Source: Antedon bifida (lineage: Eukaryota; Echinodermata; Crinoidea; Comatulida; Antedonidae). From it: a stretch of DNA of 64,000 bases. Location of the stretch: contig OY727097.1 in NCBI GenBank assembly GCA_963402885.1, forward strand, positions 4,898,001 to 4,962,000. Direction: 5' to 3'. Numbering within the stretch: the first letter of the stretch is position 1; each line of letters begins with the position of its first letter. Made by a program: the position numbers and the translations under genes. The notes beneath the pieces were generated by a model. It was not told the DNA's origin. It did not search any database and saw nothing but the letters and a program-made list of their open reading frames with translations. This document shows, in pieces, positions 11,857 to 24,863 of this stretch.

Positions 11857-13494
11857 CATTTTAAATCAGGAATAAAGTCATCGAACTAAGAGAAGAGGCA
11901 ACCCATACAATTTTTACATCACAGTGCAAGGGTGGTGTGATTTTTGGCGAATTGACCATACACATTGTATGATAACGATAATAACAGTCCACTCTCTCAA
12001 ATGCTAGTTAATCATTATGTGTAATAAATATACTCTCAACTCTCTCACCACTAGCCTAATATGTCAGGTTTCTAGAAATTCTGAATGGTAAACAAAAATA
12101 TGTTCTTTCTAAATAATAAGTGTCGTAATAATAAGTTTTCCGGTTTTTAGAAAGTCCGTTATTGGAAGTGAGAGTAAATAAATTCTACTAGTTACTGTAA
12201 ATTAAAAGGTTATAACATCATAATTTTGCTAACATATCAATTCTGAAAGAGGATATATTGTTTTATATTTTCAATTTCATAGGATTTTAAATATACAATC
12301 TCTTGACATGTAAGCCTTGAGAGACTGTATATTTAATTAAATGTGTAATAATTTTATACATTTGTTTATTATTAAATATATTATGTCTGTCATTTATAGT
12401 ACTCTACTGTCAACTTTGATGAAATGTTTTTATTTAAGTTTTACATTGATTATGTAATGTAAATATGATATGTAGGTGAATAAAATTACATATATACATC
12501 AGTGGCATTATTATTTTTTTATAGTTTCAAAAAAAATTACATAATTTAACTTTAAATCTAAAAACACAGTTGCTGTACACTAGTCCAGATAATGTATTTA
12601 ATTGTATATTTCTACCTACTGGATCTACCTGAATTTTGAGACTTAAAGCATTAATGCTTCTGTGCCCCTCTTGACCAGAACATATACTCCTTTGATTTAT
12701 ATGGGCTGTATTTTAACAGGTATAGACCAGTGCAGTTTTAAATTGGTTTAGATTTTGAGATTCAATCACATTTTTTTGCAAACAGTCCCAACAATTTATA
12801 GTTCTTAAAGAGAACATATCTCTTGCTTTCGATTTCACTTTTGGTTTCTGTATTTGTTTTATTATAATGGCTAACAATTCCATTTTGTTCAGTTCAATAA
12901 TAAACAAAAACTCCATTATTTTTTGTATTGCATTGCTTTACAATTAAAAATTGATTGAATTATGGATATTTGAACGGTCATTTCCGTGTAATTCTACGGA
13001 CCAATAGCTGACGAACGGCGACATTGTCTCACATGACTTTTCCTTTCCTTTCAACAATTTTGTTGATACATTTTCGGCTTTTGTTTTTTCTTTATAAAAC
13101 TGATTCAAGACAGCGGTAGGTTTTGGTTGGTAAGCAATCACCTGGTTAATTTATAAAATACAAATTCATCTTTAATTCAACTTATTAAATATGAGTTAGC
13201 TAGTCTTAATAATTATAGGAGGCTAGGCTCAGCAGACCGGTTTATCTAGCAAGTAGGGCTATCCACTCCAAACGGCACAGGCCTTGGCCCTACCTCCTAC
13301 ATAGCTGCTAGGCCTAGGTTTAGGATGAAACCCGGTTAGGATTTCCCTGACCACAGGATACATTTAGCAGCAGCATACCGTTAATACAATTATTAATTAA
13401 TACATATTACTTTTATACTTAGATATAGAAAGAAGACACTCTTTTTAATTTTTTTGCAAATAAGTTTTTTTTCTAAATCTTTATATAATTCCAG
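11857..13494. other. Spacer between EMC7 and RAB9
   Basis: No complete gene was seen. It contains a probable LINE relic near 12700-12870. It should also contain the RAB9 promoter and first, non-coding exon, whose limits I cannot place. Confidence 0.4.
12700..12870 (-). mobile_element. Relic of a LINE ORF2 C-terminus
   Basis: Minus-strand translation contains RDMFSLRTINCWDCLQKNV and then SQNLNQFKTAL. This fits the common end of LINE reverse transcriptase proteins (F..R..N.W..LP..V....S.N.FK..L). Short and decayed, so tentative. Confidence 0.4.
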
Positions 13495-13528
13495 GAATGC
13501 AAATTGTGGTTTTTCAACTTACACTAAA

Positions 13529-14155
13529 ATGCCACCAAACAAAAGTATACCAGTGTTAAAGGTCGTTCTACTTGGTGATGGGGGTGTCGGCAAAAGTTCC
13601 CTGATGAATAGGTTCATTAGCGACAAATTTGATAACCTTTCATTTCATACGATTGGCGTGGAATTCTTAAATAAAGACATTGACGTAGATGGCGAAAGCT
13701 ACACAATGCAGATATGGGACACTGCCGGACAGGAAAGATTCAAAAGCCTTCGCACACCGTTTTACCGCGGCTCCGATTGCTGTTTATTAACTTTTAGCGT
13801 GGACGATTTAAACAGTTTTAAGAACCTTGCAATGTGGAAAAAAGAATTTTTATTTTACGCCGACGTACAGAACCCCGATACATTCCCGTTTGTAGTATTA
13901 GGGAATAAAGTCGATGTCAGTGAGGATGATCGAAAAGTTTTTGAACCGATGGTTAAAACGTGGTGCGAAGAGAATAACAATACGCCGTATTACGAAACAA
14001 GTGCAAAGACTGCGGTAAATGTAAAGGAAGCATTTACTGCGTCGGTTCAACGTATCTTAGATCTAGACCATAAATTTGGAATTGCGGAAGGAAATGAACA
14101 TGCGATTAATTTGAAGAACAAACCAAGCAATAAGCAATCATCATCATGTTGTTAA
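13529..14155 (+). CDS. RAB9: Rab9 small GTPase
   Basis: Single coding exon, 208 residues; vertebrate Rab9A is close to 201. Rab9 drives late endosome to trans-Golgi transport, including recycling of mannose-6-phosphate receptors. Visible motifs: P-loop GDGGVGKS (residues 16-23), switch I HTIGVEF (about 40-46), switch II WDTAGQE (63-69), NKVD base-recognition motif, ETSAK, and a C-terminal pair of cysteines for geranylgeranylation. The Rab9-type segments DCCLLTFSVDDLNSF and KEFLFYADVQNP support Rab9 over Rab7. The reading frame is open back to 13454, but a splice acceptor (TTCCAG) ends at 13494, so the start is taken as the ATG at 13529, after a 5' UTR intron. A or B type cannot be decided. 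Confidence 0.93.
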   Translation: MPPNKSIPVLKVVLLGDGGVGKSSLMNRFISDKFDNLSFHTIGVEFLNKDIDVDGESYTMQIWDTAGQERFKSLRTPFYRGSDCCLLTFSVDDLNSFKNLAMWKKEFLFYADVQNPDTFPFVVLGNKVDVSEDDRKVFEPMVKTWCEENNNTPYYETSAKTAVNVKEAFTASVQRILDLDHKFGIAEGNEHAINLKNKPSNKQSSSCC

Positions 14156-14449
14156 GTGTGGACACAACCTAGACATTTTATGTACTGTATCAAATGTATC
14201 AATTTTATGAAAACTATTAAAATTACTAAAACAAATGTATTATACACATACGTACTCATCATGGTGTAAAATTGGATTAATTTTAATCATAATTTGGATA
14301 TACAGTAGTGTATTACAACTGAAGTTGGGGTCCACACAACATTTTGTCATCGGTAAAGTAAGCCCATACCATACTGTAAAATACTGTCTATGGGGCAGGA
14401 ATATATCCGTGATACATTTTTTAGTGGGAAGGGTTTCAACGGCAAACCC

Positions 14450-14588
14450 TTAAGCTATGTCTACACTATCGAACTTTAACAGACAATATGTGCCCATATA
14501 ATGGACATAATGATGCCATATCACTACCATATTTGGGCACATCACACTTTTTTTTGTCAAACTAGTTTGATAGTGTAGACTGAGTTTA
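14450..14588. mobile_element. MITE family A, copy 2
   Basis: Inverted-repeat ends (TAAGCTATGTCTACACTATC / GATAGTGTAGACTGAG) and the family interior; it lies about 300 bases after the RAB9 stop. Confidence 0.85.
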
Positions 14589-15132
14589 AAAAAGTGAATA
14601 TAGCAGAAACTTCCTATGACGTGCTGTACATGTAGTCTGAAAACCCAGTTGGATTCTCGTACACACAATCCACACCCCACCCCCTCCCTCAACCATAATA
14701 CAGTAACAAAAATTTCCTCTCTCTTTTTAAATGTTACAATATGCGCAAATTTGTCTTGTATTGGATGGTTGAATATTCACTGTAGTGTAAAACTAAATAA
14801 TTCTTATTGTAATAATGCATGTTATTCAGGTATGTTGTATCTAATTATTGTAACATTGGATGTAAAGTACAGTATAAATGACTTGATAATTTAAGCGCTG
14901 AAAAATCACAAAAGAAGTTATAAAAGAGCAAAAGTTTAATGATGAGAAAGTGCAAATTAAAAAGGTGGCATTTGATGTTTGTATCCACTCCTCGTGCACA
15001 TAGCCGACCTTTTCGTAAAATTATGCCAAAATTGTACAACGTTATGGTGTCGGCTAGTCAGTAATAAAAGCGCAACACACAAGATGTAACGCTGTCATGT
15101 TGCAATATTTACAATGCATGTTGCAGATAAAA

Positions 15133-15275
15133 CATAACGCAAGGACGTAAACGCAATGCAAGCGTCGTGTTGACCAATGACAAGCGACAGTTTGAATAAT
15201 TCATCGCTTGTGATTCGGTCAACTAACTTACATTGCATAACATCCTTGTGTTGTGTCTATAGTGGGAACCAAGCA
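15133..15275. mobile_element. MITE family B, copy 1 (left end missing)
   Basis: It has the family interior (ACGCAAGGACGTAAACGCAA, GACCAATGACAAGCGACAG) and the right end AGTGGGAACCAAGC. The matching left GCTTGGTTCCCACT is absent. Confidence 0.7.
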
Positions 15276-16377
15276 TTACAGTGGTCCCAGTACACTACCT
15301 GCATATACCGTACCTGTATTATATTCACACCTAGTATGTGAATATTACTTTGTCTCGACTCTAGTGGTTAAATGTTTTATGCAAACATCTTTTTTTTATT
15401 CTTTATAGCAATCACAAATGGCAATTTACAATATATATTCCAAAATATACTTTATATTATATTAGATGAAATTAAATGTACTAATGTATTTTCTTTTTTT
15501 TTAAAATTTACTATTCAGTAAATACTGTGAATAATTTTTTTAAGTGTATGCTTATGGTCAAATGAGAACTTTCAGTCACTGTGCGATACTTTTTTTTTAA
15601 CCAATTCAAACAGCATTAATTTTCCTAAATGTATATTTATATAAATACAGTAGTTAATAGTGAATGATCACCCTCAAAATAAGAGATCTTATTGACTGAC
15701 TGATGGTAGTACAGTATGTTATTTTTTATGTTGAAATAAGGTTTTTTTTAATTCAGTTTGTGTAAATGAAATTTCAACAATTAATATAATTTTTGTTACC
15801 TTGAAAATGAATTTGAAATATATTTTTTTTACGAGTCAAAATTGATAAATAAATGCTTAATTCGTATAAATTTTTAAAGGTATAGTATAATAAATATAAA
15901 TGTGCCTTCAATGATTTTGCCTGTATAATTAGGCAGAATTTAAAGGAAAGCTTTTGGTGTACTGTATCTATAATTTTTAGGTAAATGCTGTGATACACTG
16001 TAGCATATATCATAAACCTATTTGATGGGTTGTTCAGTAAATTGTAATTGAAAATTGTGAATTTCAGATTTGGTTGAAAATAATGTAAAGTAATCAGGTT
16101 TTTTTTTTTGGATGTACTGTATATATTGATTTTATTTTATTTAGCAAAGCAATTTTATCACAATAAACGAACACAAACACTGATATTTTAGTAGTTTACT
16201 TTAACTGTACATTATATTGTTTAACTGTTATTAAATTGTTCCCTTTTTTACGACCACTGCCACTTTTCTACTACACTTCCATTTGGTCGTAACACTAACA
16301 GTGTTAAACTATACAAGTATGCTGTATGAACTTTACATTCGAAGATTGAACTCAAGATTTATAACTTGCTCAAAATT

Positions 16378-16600
16378 GTAGTGGAGATGTAGCTTGATGG
16401 TTATCATGCTTGCCTTCCAATCCCATGGTCCGGGGTTCAATAGTGCCAGGGTTGTAACTCACGACTCTTTCAACTCCACTCCCTAAGCCTCAATGAGACT
16501 TAGTTTATAAGCATGATCAATTATAAAATAAAATAGTTTATCCATTCTGTATTGGCGAGTTACTCACTGTTGGAGGCATATGAAAAAAAACAAACAAAAA
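16378..16600 (+). mobile_element. tRNA-derived SINE
   Basis: A tRNA-like head has an A-box-like TAGCTTGATGG and a B-box GGGTTCAATAG about 45 bases later, followed by an unrelated body with AAAATAAAATA. The A box has one mismatch to the consensus. The same head type appears inverted at 29756-29838. Confidence 0.55.
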
Positions 16601-17221
16601 AACAGAGCAAAGACAAGTATAATTATTATTCTTTAATAATTACTGTATTTGGCAACATTACAAAGTACTTTCAACAATTTAATGATCTTAATATAAAATC
16701 CCAATAAAAAATCAATTTTATACATTTAGCACCAATATTAATATTTACTAAAATAATAACTTAGCTTTTTAAATGTACAATAATTGATTGCATATTTGTA
16801 AAATAAAATAAAATGTAGCATCGTGTATCAAATCAATTGCACACAAATTAGGAGTTTAAATAGCATAATCACCAATAACACTTATATTAATTGACATGTA
16901 CTGTATTTCCTTTACATACAACGTACTTCACTCTAAGATTTCCCATTCAAAGTGGTAATAAGAGAGTTTTTACATTTTAATGGTGTTTCCCTAAAGCTTG
17001 AAGTGTGAATGGTGAATAAAAAAGGCTACAGTGGAGTTTTAAAATGTCAAGAAATACACATTCAGCAGCTTGGGTTCCTCTTTCACAGCATCTTCTAGTT
17101 TTCTGGTTTGATACCTTCCAGTCTTGTCAAAGAATGGCTTTGTAGTGGCCAAATGTTTAGTTGTTAAAAAACGAGATACTTTCTTTTCTTTCCCTATAGA
17201 ATTTTATTTTCTGGTTTTGCA

Positions 17222-18345
17222 TTCTCCAGGATGTTCACACGGAGAAGAACAAGATTCTCTTTCTTTCATGGCACCTTTCTCTGGTTCTGAATCCTCCAGA
17301 ATATATGGTCACACAGAGAATAACAAGATTCTCTTTCTTTATGGCACCTTTCTCTGGTTTTGCATATTCTAGGATGTTCACACATAGAATAACAAGATTC
17401 TCTTTCTTTTATGGCACCTTTCTCTGGTTTTGAATCCTCCAGAATATATGGTCACACAGAGAATAACAAGATTCTCTTTCTTTATGGCACCTTTCTCTGG
17501 TTTTGCATCCTCTAGGATGTTCACACAGAGAATAACAAGATTCTCTTTCTTTAATGGCACCTTTCTCTGGTTTTGAATCCTCCAGGATATATGGTCCAGG
17601 TCACAGAGAATAACAAGATTTTCTTTCTTTATGGCACCTTTCTCTGGTTTGAATCCTCCAGGATATATGGTCCAGGTCACAGAGAATAACAAGATTCTCT
17701 TTCTTTTATGGCACCTTTCTCTGGTTTTGAATCCTCCAGAATATATGGTCACACAGAGAATAACAAGATTCTCTTTCTTTATGGCACCTTTCTCTGGTTT
17801 TGCATCCTCTAGGATGTTCACACAGAGAATAACAAGATTCTCTTTCTTTTATGGCACCTTTCTCTGGTTTTCAATCCTCCAGGATATATGGTCCAGGTCA
17901 CAGAGAATAACAAGATTCTCTTTCTTTTATGGCACCTTTCTCTGGTTTTGCATCCTCTAGGATGTCCACACAGAGAATAACAAGATTCTCTTTCTTTTAT
18001 GGCACCTTTCTCTGGTTTTGAATCCTCCAGGATATATGGTCCAGGTCACAGAGAATAACAAGATTCTCTTTATTTTATGGCACCTTTCTCTGGTTTTGAA
18101 TCCTCCAGAATATATGGTCACACAGAGAATAACAAGATTCTCTTTCTTTATGGCACCTTTCTCTGGTTTTGCATCCTCTAGGATGTTCACACAGAGAATA
18201 ACAAGATTTTTTTTATAGTACCTTTCTCTGGTTTTGAATCCTCTAGGATATATGGACACTCAGAGAAGAACAAAATTCTCTTTCTTTATGGCACCTTTCT
18301 CTGGTTTTGAATCCTCCAGGATAGAGAAGAACAAGGATCTCTTTC
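17222..18345. repeat. 69-78 bp minisatellite downstream of ADCK2
   Basis: About 16 tandem units built on GAGAATAACAAGATTCTCTT and GGCACCTTTCTCTGGTTTTG. Unit length alternates (69, 74, 69, 78, 76 bases measured for the first intervals) because a longer variant carries GATATATGGTCCAGG. It lies about 125 bases beyond the ADCK2 stop codon, so it is likely in or next to the 3' UTR. Long open frames across it are a by-product of periodicity. Confidence 0.95.
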
Positions 18346-18469
18346 ATAGCATCTTGTTTTTACTAGAGCCTTGATAGCTTATACAGTAGGCTTTTTAAGG
18401 TAGGTAGGTATATTTTTGCAGCATCCATCACTCAGATTCTCTTTCTTTTACAGCATCTGTTTTGATAGC

Positions 18470-21400
18470 TTACAGGGTTTTCAACAGGTATGGTTTTGCA
18501 GCATCCAGTATGTCCAAATCAGGATCCAATGACCGTCCTAGTCCTTCTAGAACCATAATAGCAAGAACTATGCAGGCAAAGTTACTTTCTAATTTTACCT
18601 ATTAAAACAGAATATATAGTGACAAATTATTGATGGCATGATTATAAATTTCACAACACAGTTCTCAAATTTAACATATAAAGTACTGAATAAACTTTTT
18701 GAAACAAATACTAATATAATATGCTAATTATCAATATTAATATTATAATACTGTATAATATACTTGGATTAGGTATTATAAATTTGATACTAAAACCAAC
18801 AAAATGCTCATGCTCATCATGACCTACATGTAATTTGGCTAAACTCAAAGAATTGTAATTTTTTTACAAACCTGATGACGAATGAGTATTTTAAATAGAC
18901 TGCTCAACACATTACTAACTTTCACCTGAAAATATAAAAGAACAGATAATAAGGAAAATGTTCCAAATTGACAATAATGATTTTCACTCAAATATGTGTT
19001 ACTCTTTGTTTTGCTTACTTTCCCAAGCGCCAGCGTCTGTTCATGAGCGGACGCCACAAGTGATTCCATATCGTCTTTAAATCCCTGGACATCTTTGCAA
19101 TTATTTTCTGATGCATGTTGAAGAAAAAGTTCAGCTACCCTATCTCCCTGAAAAAAACAAACAACAACAATTATTATCTTATTTATTCATTCTGTCTTTA
19201 TACTGAATGACACTTTCAGTGCCTAAATCATTGATTTCCAAAGTGGTTCAGTAGAGAACTGTTACATTAACAATATATAATAATAATAATAATTCAACTA
19301 AAACAGTAATTTACACTAGTACACACACATTTACATGTAACTGTAACATGTAACTATCTAAAATACATACAGTATATATAAATAATGTAAGAAATTCAAG
19401 GTAAAAGATACTAGATACTTAATAATATTTTGGATTGAATTTTTAAAAGTTGAAAGTGTCATAAATTTATAGTTTGTTTTTGAAATGAATACAATAAATA
19501 TAGCAATGAGAAGTACACTTAATTATCCTGGTACTGGTCAAAATGTTTTAAGCACTGTCAGCACAAAACTATTATAATACAGTCATTCATAATACTTACT
19601 CTTCCTAGTATTATTTCCCTGAAAACAGCCTTAAAATTCTCCATGTCTTTTCCACAAAGATGCGACGTCAAACCAACGTCTAAAAAGACAAGCTTTAAAG
19701 GGCATTCTACAGCCTTTCTGTTGACTACCACTGTGTCACACAGGTCAACTAACATCAATTGCTCTTTCTCTTGGCAGTAACCAGTTGATCCTTGCACCAG
19801 GATATTGCCGGGGTGAAGATCACCGTGGACAAAGTTGTCTACAAAAACCTGAACACAAAACACAGATAAAGATTAATGAATATTATACATCTCACATTAC
19901 CATCAATTGAAAACTAGGTCAGTTGACCAATATTAGTGACACTAACATTTGTTGTACAATAGACCAACTCCTTCACACCCATGCAAACAACATTGCAATA
20001 GCAGTGCAAAAACATCTTGCCTAATGTTTAAAGTGTACTAATTTACATTATACAGATATTGCCTAGTTAGAGGTTAAATATAAGATTTGACATCTACGAG
20101 GGAATGATATTTAATATCATTCCCGATGGGGTGTCAAATCTTATATTTCACCGATATAAAAGGCGATATCTGTTATATTATATAGCCAACAACAAGTTGA
20201 ATATCTACTGGGTTGGGTAGCTAGCCCTCCTTTATGTAATAAGCCTGCCTAGTTCGGCGTTGCATTCACCTTACCTTGCAAAGAATAATATACAGATAAT
20301 TACTAATGAATGATTCCTGGGCAATAAAATATATACTTAGGCCTAGGTCGTTTAAATTAACAAAAGAATTTCCATCAATAAGCCTACATTAATAATAATA
20401 TAATATTATTATCAGGTAGGCCGAATAAATAAATAATAATTCGTCTTCTTCAAGCTGAATCACCGGATGTTCAGCACGCCGTACTCCTCGTACTCGAGGA
20501 AATATACAATTTACGATCCTCGCAGCAGTAGTCATGTGATGCATTTTCAACCAATCACATTGGTTATGTAATATAAAGCCTATTTTCTTTTATATATTAA
20601 TCAATTGTTTATACTAACCATTTTTAATAGTGACTGAATTCCCAGTCCTGCTAAGTGTTCCTTTAGGCCTTCTGGTGCATCCGCTGAGGTCACAAACTTT
20701 GAAATAACCTCTCCTTCCTGCAAATATAAAAATCAAACTGTACTCCTAAAGTGTTTTAAAATATAATTATTAGCATGTTCTGTGTCACATGTTAACAACA
20801 TTTTTTAATCAACATTTTCCTAAGCACTTCTAGCAAGATCTAACAATAGCACTTCAATTGGTTAAATCATTTAGTTAAACTCACTTCGTATGTCATTATC
20901 ATCACATCTCTTCGTACGTAAGGCCGGATTGGATGCGGAAACTTCACACAGGAAACATCACTGAAGTTTTCACAAAAACGTTCAAGATTTCTAGCTTCAA
21001 TGCGTAAATCAATCTGAAAAAAAGAGTGACATAACTTTTGAAAAGTTAACATAATGTCATATTATAGCATTCATGTACAGGATCAAACTTTATGTGACAA
21101 AAAAATTGTGATATGGCCAAATATGGTAGTGATATGACATCATCATCATCATCATGTCTTTATAATGGCACATCAAATTTTGTTGTCACATAAAGTTTGA
21201 TAGTGTAGACAGAGCTTTATGGGCATACTGTGACCAGAATTTCACCAGTCAATTAAAAAAGGTCATGTGACCCTACCTGTTGCTTCATTAACTGTTCAAA
21301 CTCTTGGACGCATTCAGGCAGACTAAGCCATTTCAAACCAGGAACGAAAGAACATATCCACGCTGCATTATGTAATAACCTCAGATCTCTGGACACTCTT

Positions 21401-23522
21401 CTATACACACGAGGGTGTAAGACCTAAAGGAGGAAAAAGAGAATATGTTTTATGATGGATAAAAGCAATGAACCAAGAACTTGGTTCAAATGGATTGATA
21501 AAAGATTAATTAATTAATAATCATTGAAAGTATACTGTAAAACCTCGTTTCGAGAGAAGCCCACACAAGAGTCCTAAAAAAATCAAGGTTTTACAGTATA
21601 TTGAAAAGGATTGATGGAGAAGTGGATGAAAAGAAAGTAAACTGTACGACAGATGGATGAAATAGATAAAAAGAATGAATAAAGATAAAATAAAATTTTA
21701 TAAAGAATTAATTATTGCACCTTTATAGCGACCGGCACCAGGCCCTCCAGGTCATCCTCTGATTCATCAAATTTTGGCAGCGCCGTTGATGATTCTCCAT
21801 CTAGAAGAAATCAAAATGAGTAGAGATAATTATCAACTTTCACTGAAGGTTAATCATAAAATTATCTAGCTTTTTATCAATACTGGAACACATTATGTTA
21901 AATGTTAATATTAATCAAAATGTTGTTTCAAATGCGATATAGGTTCATTCACTAATTCGATATACCATACTAACTCAGTTTTACTTATAGTAATCACATT
22001 TTTTTGTCACATAAAGTTTGATAGTGTAGATAAGGCTTAAATTTAGAGTAATTTGTTCAGTTGGATACAAGCCAACAACAGTAAAATTCATGATAGGAAC
22101 TACATTGAAGCTGATGTAGAGGGTCTGTAATCCAAATTTCCTCAATTTTAGGATGAATATTTATCATAAAAATGATGATTTACTTTCTATTTGTTCTTTC
22201 TTCCAGGCCGATTGTCTTCTTTCTACTCGTTCTTTCTCTGCTTTATCCAACTCTTTATCTTTGGTCCCCACAAGTTCTCCAAATCCGAGTATTTCTAATC
22301 CTATAATTTAACACAATTTATAAATATAATAATTATATTTAGATTATTATCATTATTACTATTATAATTCTTGATTACAAATTGTATTACCTAATTGTAT
22401 GACCCATTATACAACCCCCGGGAGAGGTGTGTCATTTGTCCAATGTGCATCATACCTTATGAATACCATGATGCACCTGTGCGTAAAAAACATGACTTAT
22501 TTTAGGTGACCGTGGCGCACTGCGACCATGTTGTTTATGATATGGTGGGTGGTAAAGTGACGGACATTGACACACCATTGTTCATTGATGTGACGTACCA
22601 TTTGGGTTTTTTGACGCACCTCTGCTTCAATAATTATTTTTAATTGACTTACCCAAGACGCACCTCTCCCGGGGGTTGTAATGTTATAAGTGCATAATAT
22701 TTGAGTTAATATACAGTATAATAAATAATATTAAAATAGACCTTCAAAATAATCCATTTGTTCGGTGTCATCAAGCTCGTCTAATATTTCATCCCTTAGA
22801 GAGCAGTCTTGAATGGCTTCTGGTTTAATGTACGCCTGATACACCTGTCCAATGCACCCCGAAAACACAGCCTGTCGTCGATTGTCAATCTTGACAATAA
22901 CATCACGCCAATTCTTCCCAAATGCAAGAGCAAGTTTTTTCTGTGTGTAGTACCACGAATGTGGCATAACATTGAGATGCAACTGTGAGAACATATCGCA
23001 GAATTCCGCAGGGAATAAGTCTCTACGTGTGCTGGCCCATTGGCCAAATTTAATCAATGTTGGGCCTAGATTTTCAACGGCATAATATAATATTTTCAAC
23101 CACAGCATCCACGTGTTATTAGAGAGGTAGGTCAAAGGGTAAGCGCAGCATATTGGAGTAAAAATACAAATCAAATTCAGCAATCGGAAGAACAACTTTA
23201 CATGGAATAAAATACTTCGGAAAAATCTTTCAATAATGTCTCTTTTTTGTTTCAAATCTTCCTTCGTTGGTGAAATTGCCTTTGCACATTGCACTTCGTT
23301 TATCGGATGAATGCATTTCAGGATTGCACACGTTGAACCGAGAGTAAAACATCGTTTTAAAGTTATGCACCTGGGACGTGGTTTTGGAACCAACAAACGA
23401 ATACATCTTACTGCCGATTTCAAGTTTGTTAGATGGTGTTTATTTAATGTACGAATTACATTCTGCTGAAATTCAAATCGAATTGATGTTCGAATAAGTG
23501 TTCCATGAATAGTGCTAAGCAT
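18470..23522 (-). CDS. ADCK2: ADCK2, aarF-domain (UbiB/COQ8 family) kinase-like protein
   Basis: Ten coding exons: 23522-22742, 22300-22184, 21800-21721, 21423-21277, 21013-20885, 20717-20619, 19848-19600, 19147-19019, 18925-18872, 18598-18470. Phases agree at every joint; 1914 bases, 637 residues (human ADCK2 is about 626). ADCK2 is a mitochondrial UbiB-family atypical kinase linked to lipid and coenzyme Q metabolism. Visible: basic N-terminus suited to mitochondrial import; KxGQ motif in TLIKFGQWASTRRDLFP; SGCIGQVY nucleotide loop; VAIK with the ATP lysine at the exon 3 end; catalytic loop HGDLHPGNILVQ; FLDVGLT in place of DFG; and the C-terminal LEGLGRSLDPDLDIL. The ATG at 23522 follows an acceptor at 23578, so a non-coding 5' exon (donor at 24096) is inferred. 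The exon 1 donor, GTCTAT, is weak. Confidence 0.92.
20051..20175. mobile_element. Long palindromic foldback element
   Basis: Nearly the whole segment folds on itself: ACAGATATTGCC / GGCGATATCTGT at the ends, ATATAAGATTTGACA / TGTCAAATCTTATAT inside, and GGGAATGATATT / AATATCATTCCC at the centre. It lies in the ADCK2 intron between exons 6 and 7. Confidence 0.7.
21081..21219. mobile_element. MITE family A, copy 3
   Basis: The right end AGTTTGATAGTGTAGACAGA is intact and the left end is decayed (only ATCAAACTTTATGTGAC remains). It lies in an ADCK2 intron. Confidence 0.8.
21994..22040. mobile_element. MITE family A, copy 4 (right end only)
   Basis: Only TTTGTCACATAAAGTTTGAT and AGTGTAGATAAGGCTTA remain. 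It lies in an ADCK2 intron. Confidence 0.7.
22410..22680. mobile_element. Non-autonomous DNA element with perfect terminal inverted repeats
   Basis: The ends are TACAACCCCCGGGAGAGGTG and its exact inverse. The 271-bp element is in the first coding intron of ADCK2, with no coding capacity. The GC-rich ends contrast with the intron. Confidence 0.75.
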
Positions 23523-23579
23523 TTTATCACCTCTTCTTTTTACCACATATTTTATATATATATTATATATCCTAGACCT

Positions 23580-24863
23580 GAAAATGAAAACATATGATTC
23601 TGAAAAAAATAATAAATTAATATTTTTAAATGCAATACGAAAAAAATACAATTAAAACAACTTTTTTTTAAATACAAATGGTTTGTTTATACTACTAATT
23701 AAATAGTCTAGGCCTAGGCTTATTTATAAATGTAAAAGCTAGTATGGTAATTAAATAGTATTTCCTATTTTTACAGTAGAGGTAGTAGACTGTGTGCACT
23801 AGGCCTAGTAACTTCTGTTTTAAGATTAACTAAGGGCTAGGCCAATATAGAGGGCGCAAGTCCAAAACAGAACCACAAGACTTCACACTCCGCTCGGTGC
23901 CCGAAGTTTACGTAAATCCGGTGTAGGATGTCTTTTTTGGGCCTAGCCTAGATTCAAATGATCAGCTCAAAATAACTAATTTTCAGGGCATGCCTAGAAT
24001 TACAGTTTAGGCCTACGACACTTAATTATTATTCCACTAGTGATTATGAAATTAAAAATCAAATGAACATCCTAACATAGGCATAAATATCTTACCGTCT
24101 TTTTAATGATGGAAATCAAAAATTACCGGGACGAAAATAATGTTTTCTCTTTTTCCACAAATGTCGTATGATGCGCGAAAAGGGCAAAATACAAGTGTGA
24201 TGCGTGACATGACACAGAACAACATTCATAAGTTTTAATAGATAATCGATACTGTATACTTCTGCTCATTCATTCCAAGCAACTTGTTTTGTCATTCTTT
24301 ACTACAGCGTTCTGTCTAATTCAAACGTTTGTTGCACAGTAGGCAGGCTTATGTTGTCAATAATTTATCAATGTACGACGTATATGTTATCTGTATCATA
24401 CTATCGATAAGTAGCCTTAGACTTTGTTCAAACATGAACCCAAACATAAGGGAGATAAGACCACACGTAGGCATAATAAGGCAAAAGATAACATTAATTA
24501 TCAATGTGTAACACAAACAGAAACAAGATTGTTTTTCAATGAATAAATACATCACTGACATTTTAAAATAAGTCTTGTGTGTTGATTATGGGGGTAATAT
24601 GTAATAATAAATGGAATTCCCTACTCAATTTAAGTTGTGATATATCCATATTGATATATATTATTATTAAATGTGCCATTTCGGACATTTGTAAACATTT
24701 TTTTTTATTGTCGCTCTATATGGTCTCATGTTTATTTTTGATGCAATCGAAAGATAAAGAGCTACTTAACCGTGTTTCAGTTTATGTTTAGTAGTGTGTC
24801 GACGACCAATATAACGTGACATACTTGGGAAAATCACTCACTCTTCCCTCGTAAATTAAAATT
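23580..24863. other. ADCK2 5' region and divergent spacer
   Basis: It contains the ADCK2 5' UTR intron (donor GACG/GTAAGA at 24095, acceptor at 23578) and then the shared upstream region of ADCK2 (minus) and the stefin gene (plus). No other exon was recognised. Confidence 0.5.

Larger units (their letters stand above)
14590..17220. other. Gene-free spacer after RAB9
   Basis: AT-rich with no convincing exon. It holds a truncated family B MITE (15133-15275) and a SINE (16378-16600). Confidence 0.5.

Noticed and set aside
12944-13141. Minus-strand 65-codon frame as a small gene
   Set aside because: No recognisable motif, no conserved context and no splice support.
13454-13528. N-terminal extension of RAB9 by 25 residues
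   Set aside because: It crosses a splice acceptor ending at 13494 and has no match to Rab N-termini; the start at 13529 gives the normal length.
17378-18259. Long open frames on both strands in the ADCK2 3' minisatellite
   Set aside because: They arise from tandem repetition and switch frame with unit length; ADCK2 already ends at 18470.
17222-18345. Possible CRISPR-like array
   Set aside because: Units are contiguous repeats without unique spacers, and this is an animal genome.
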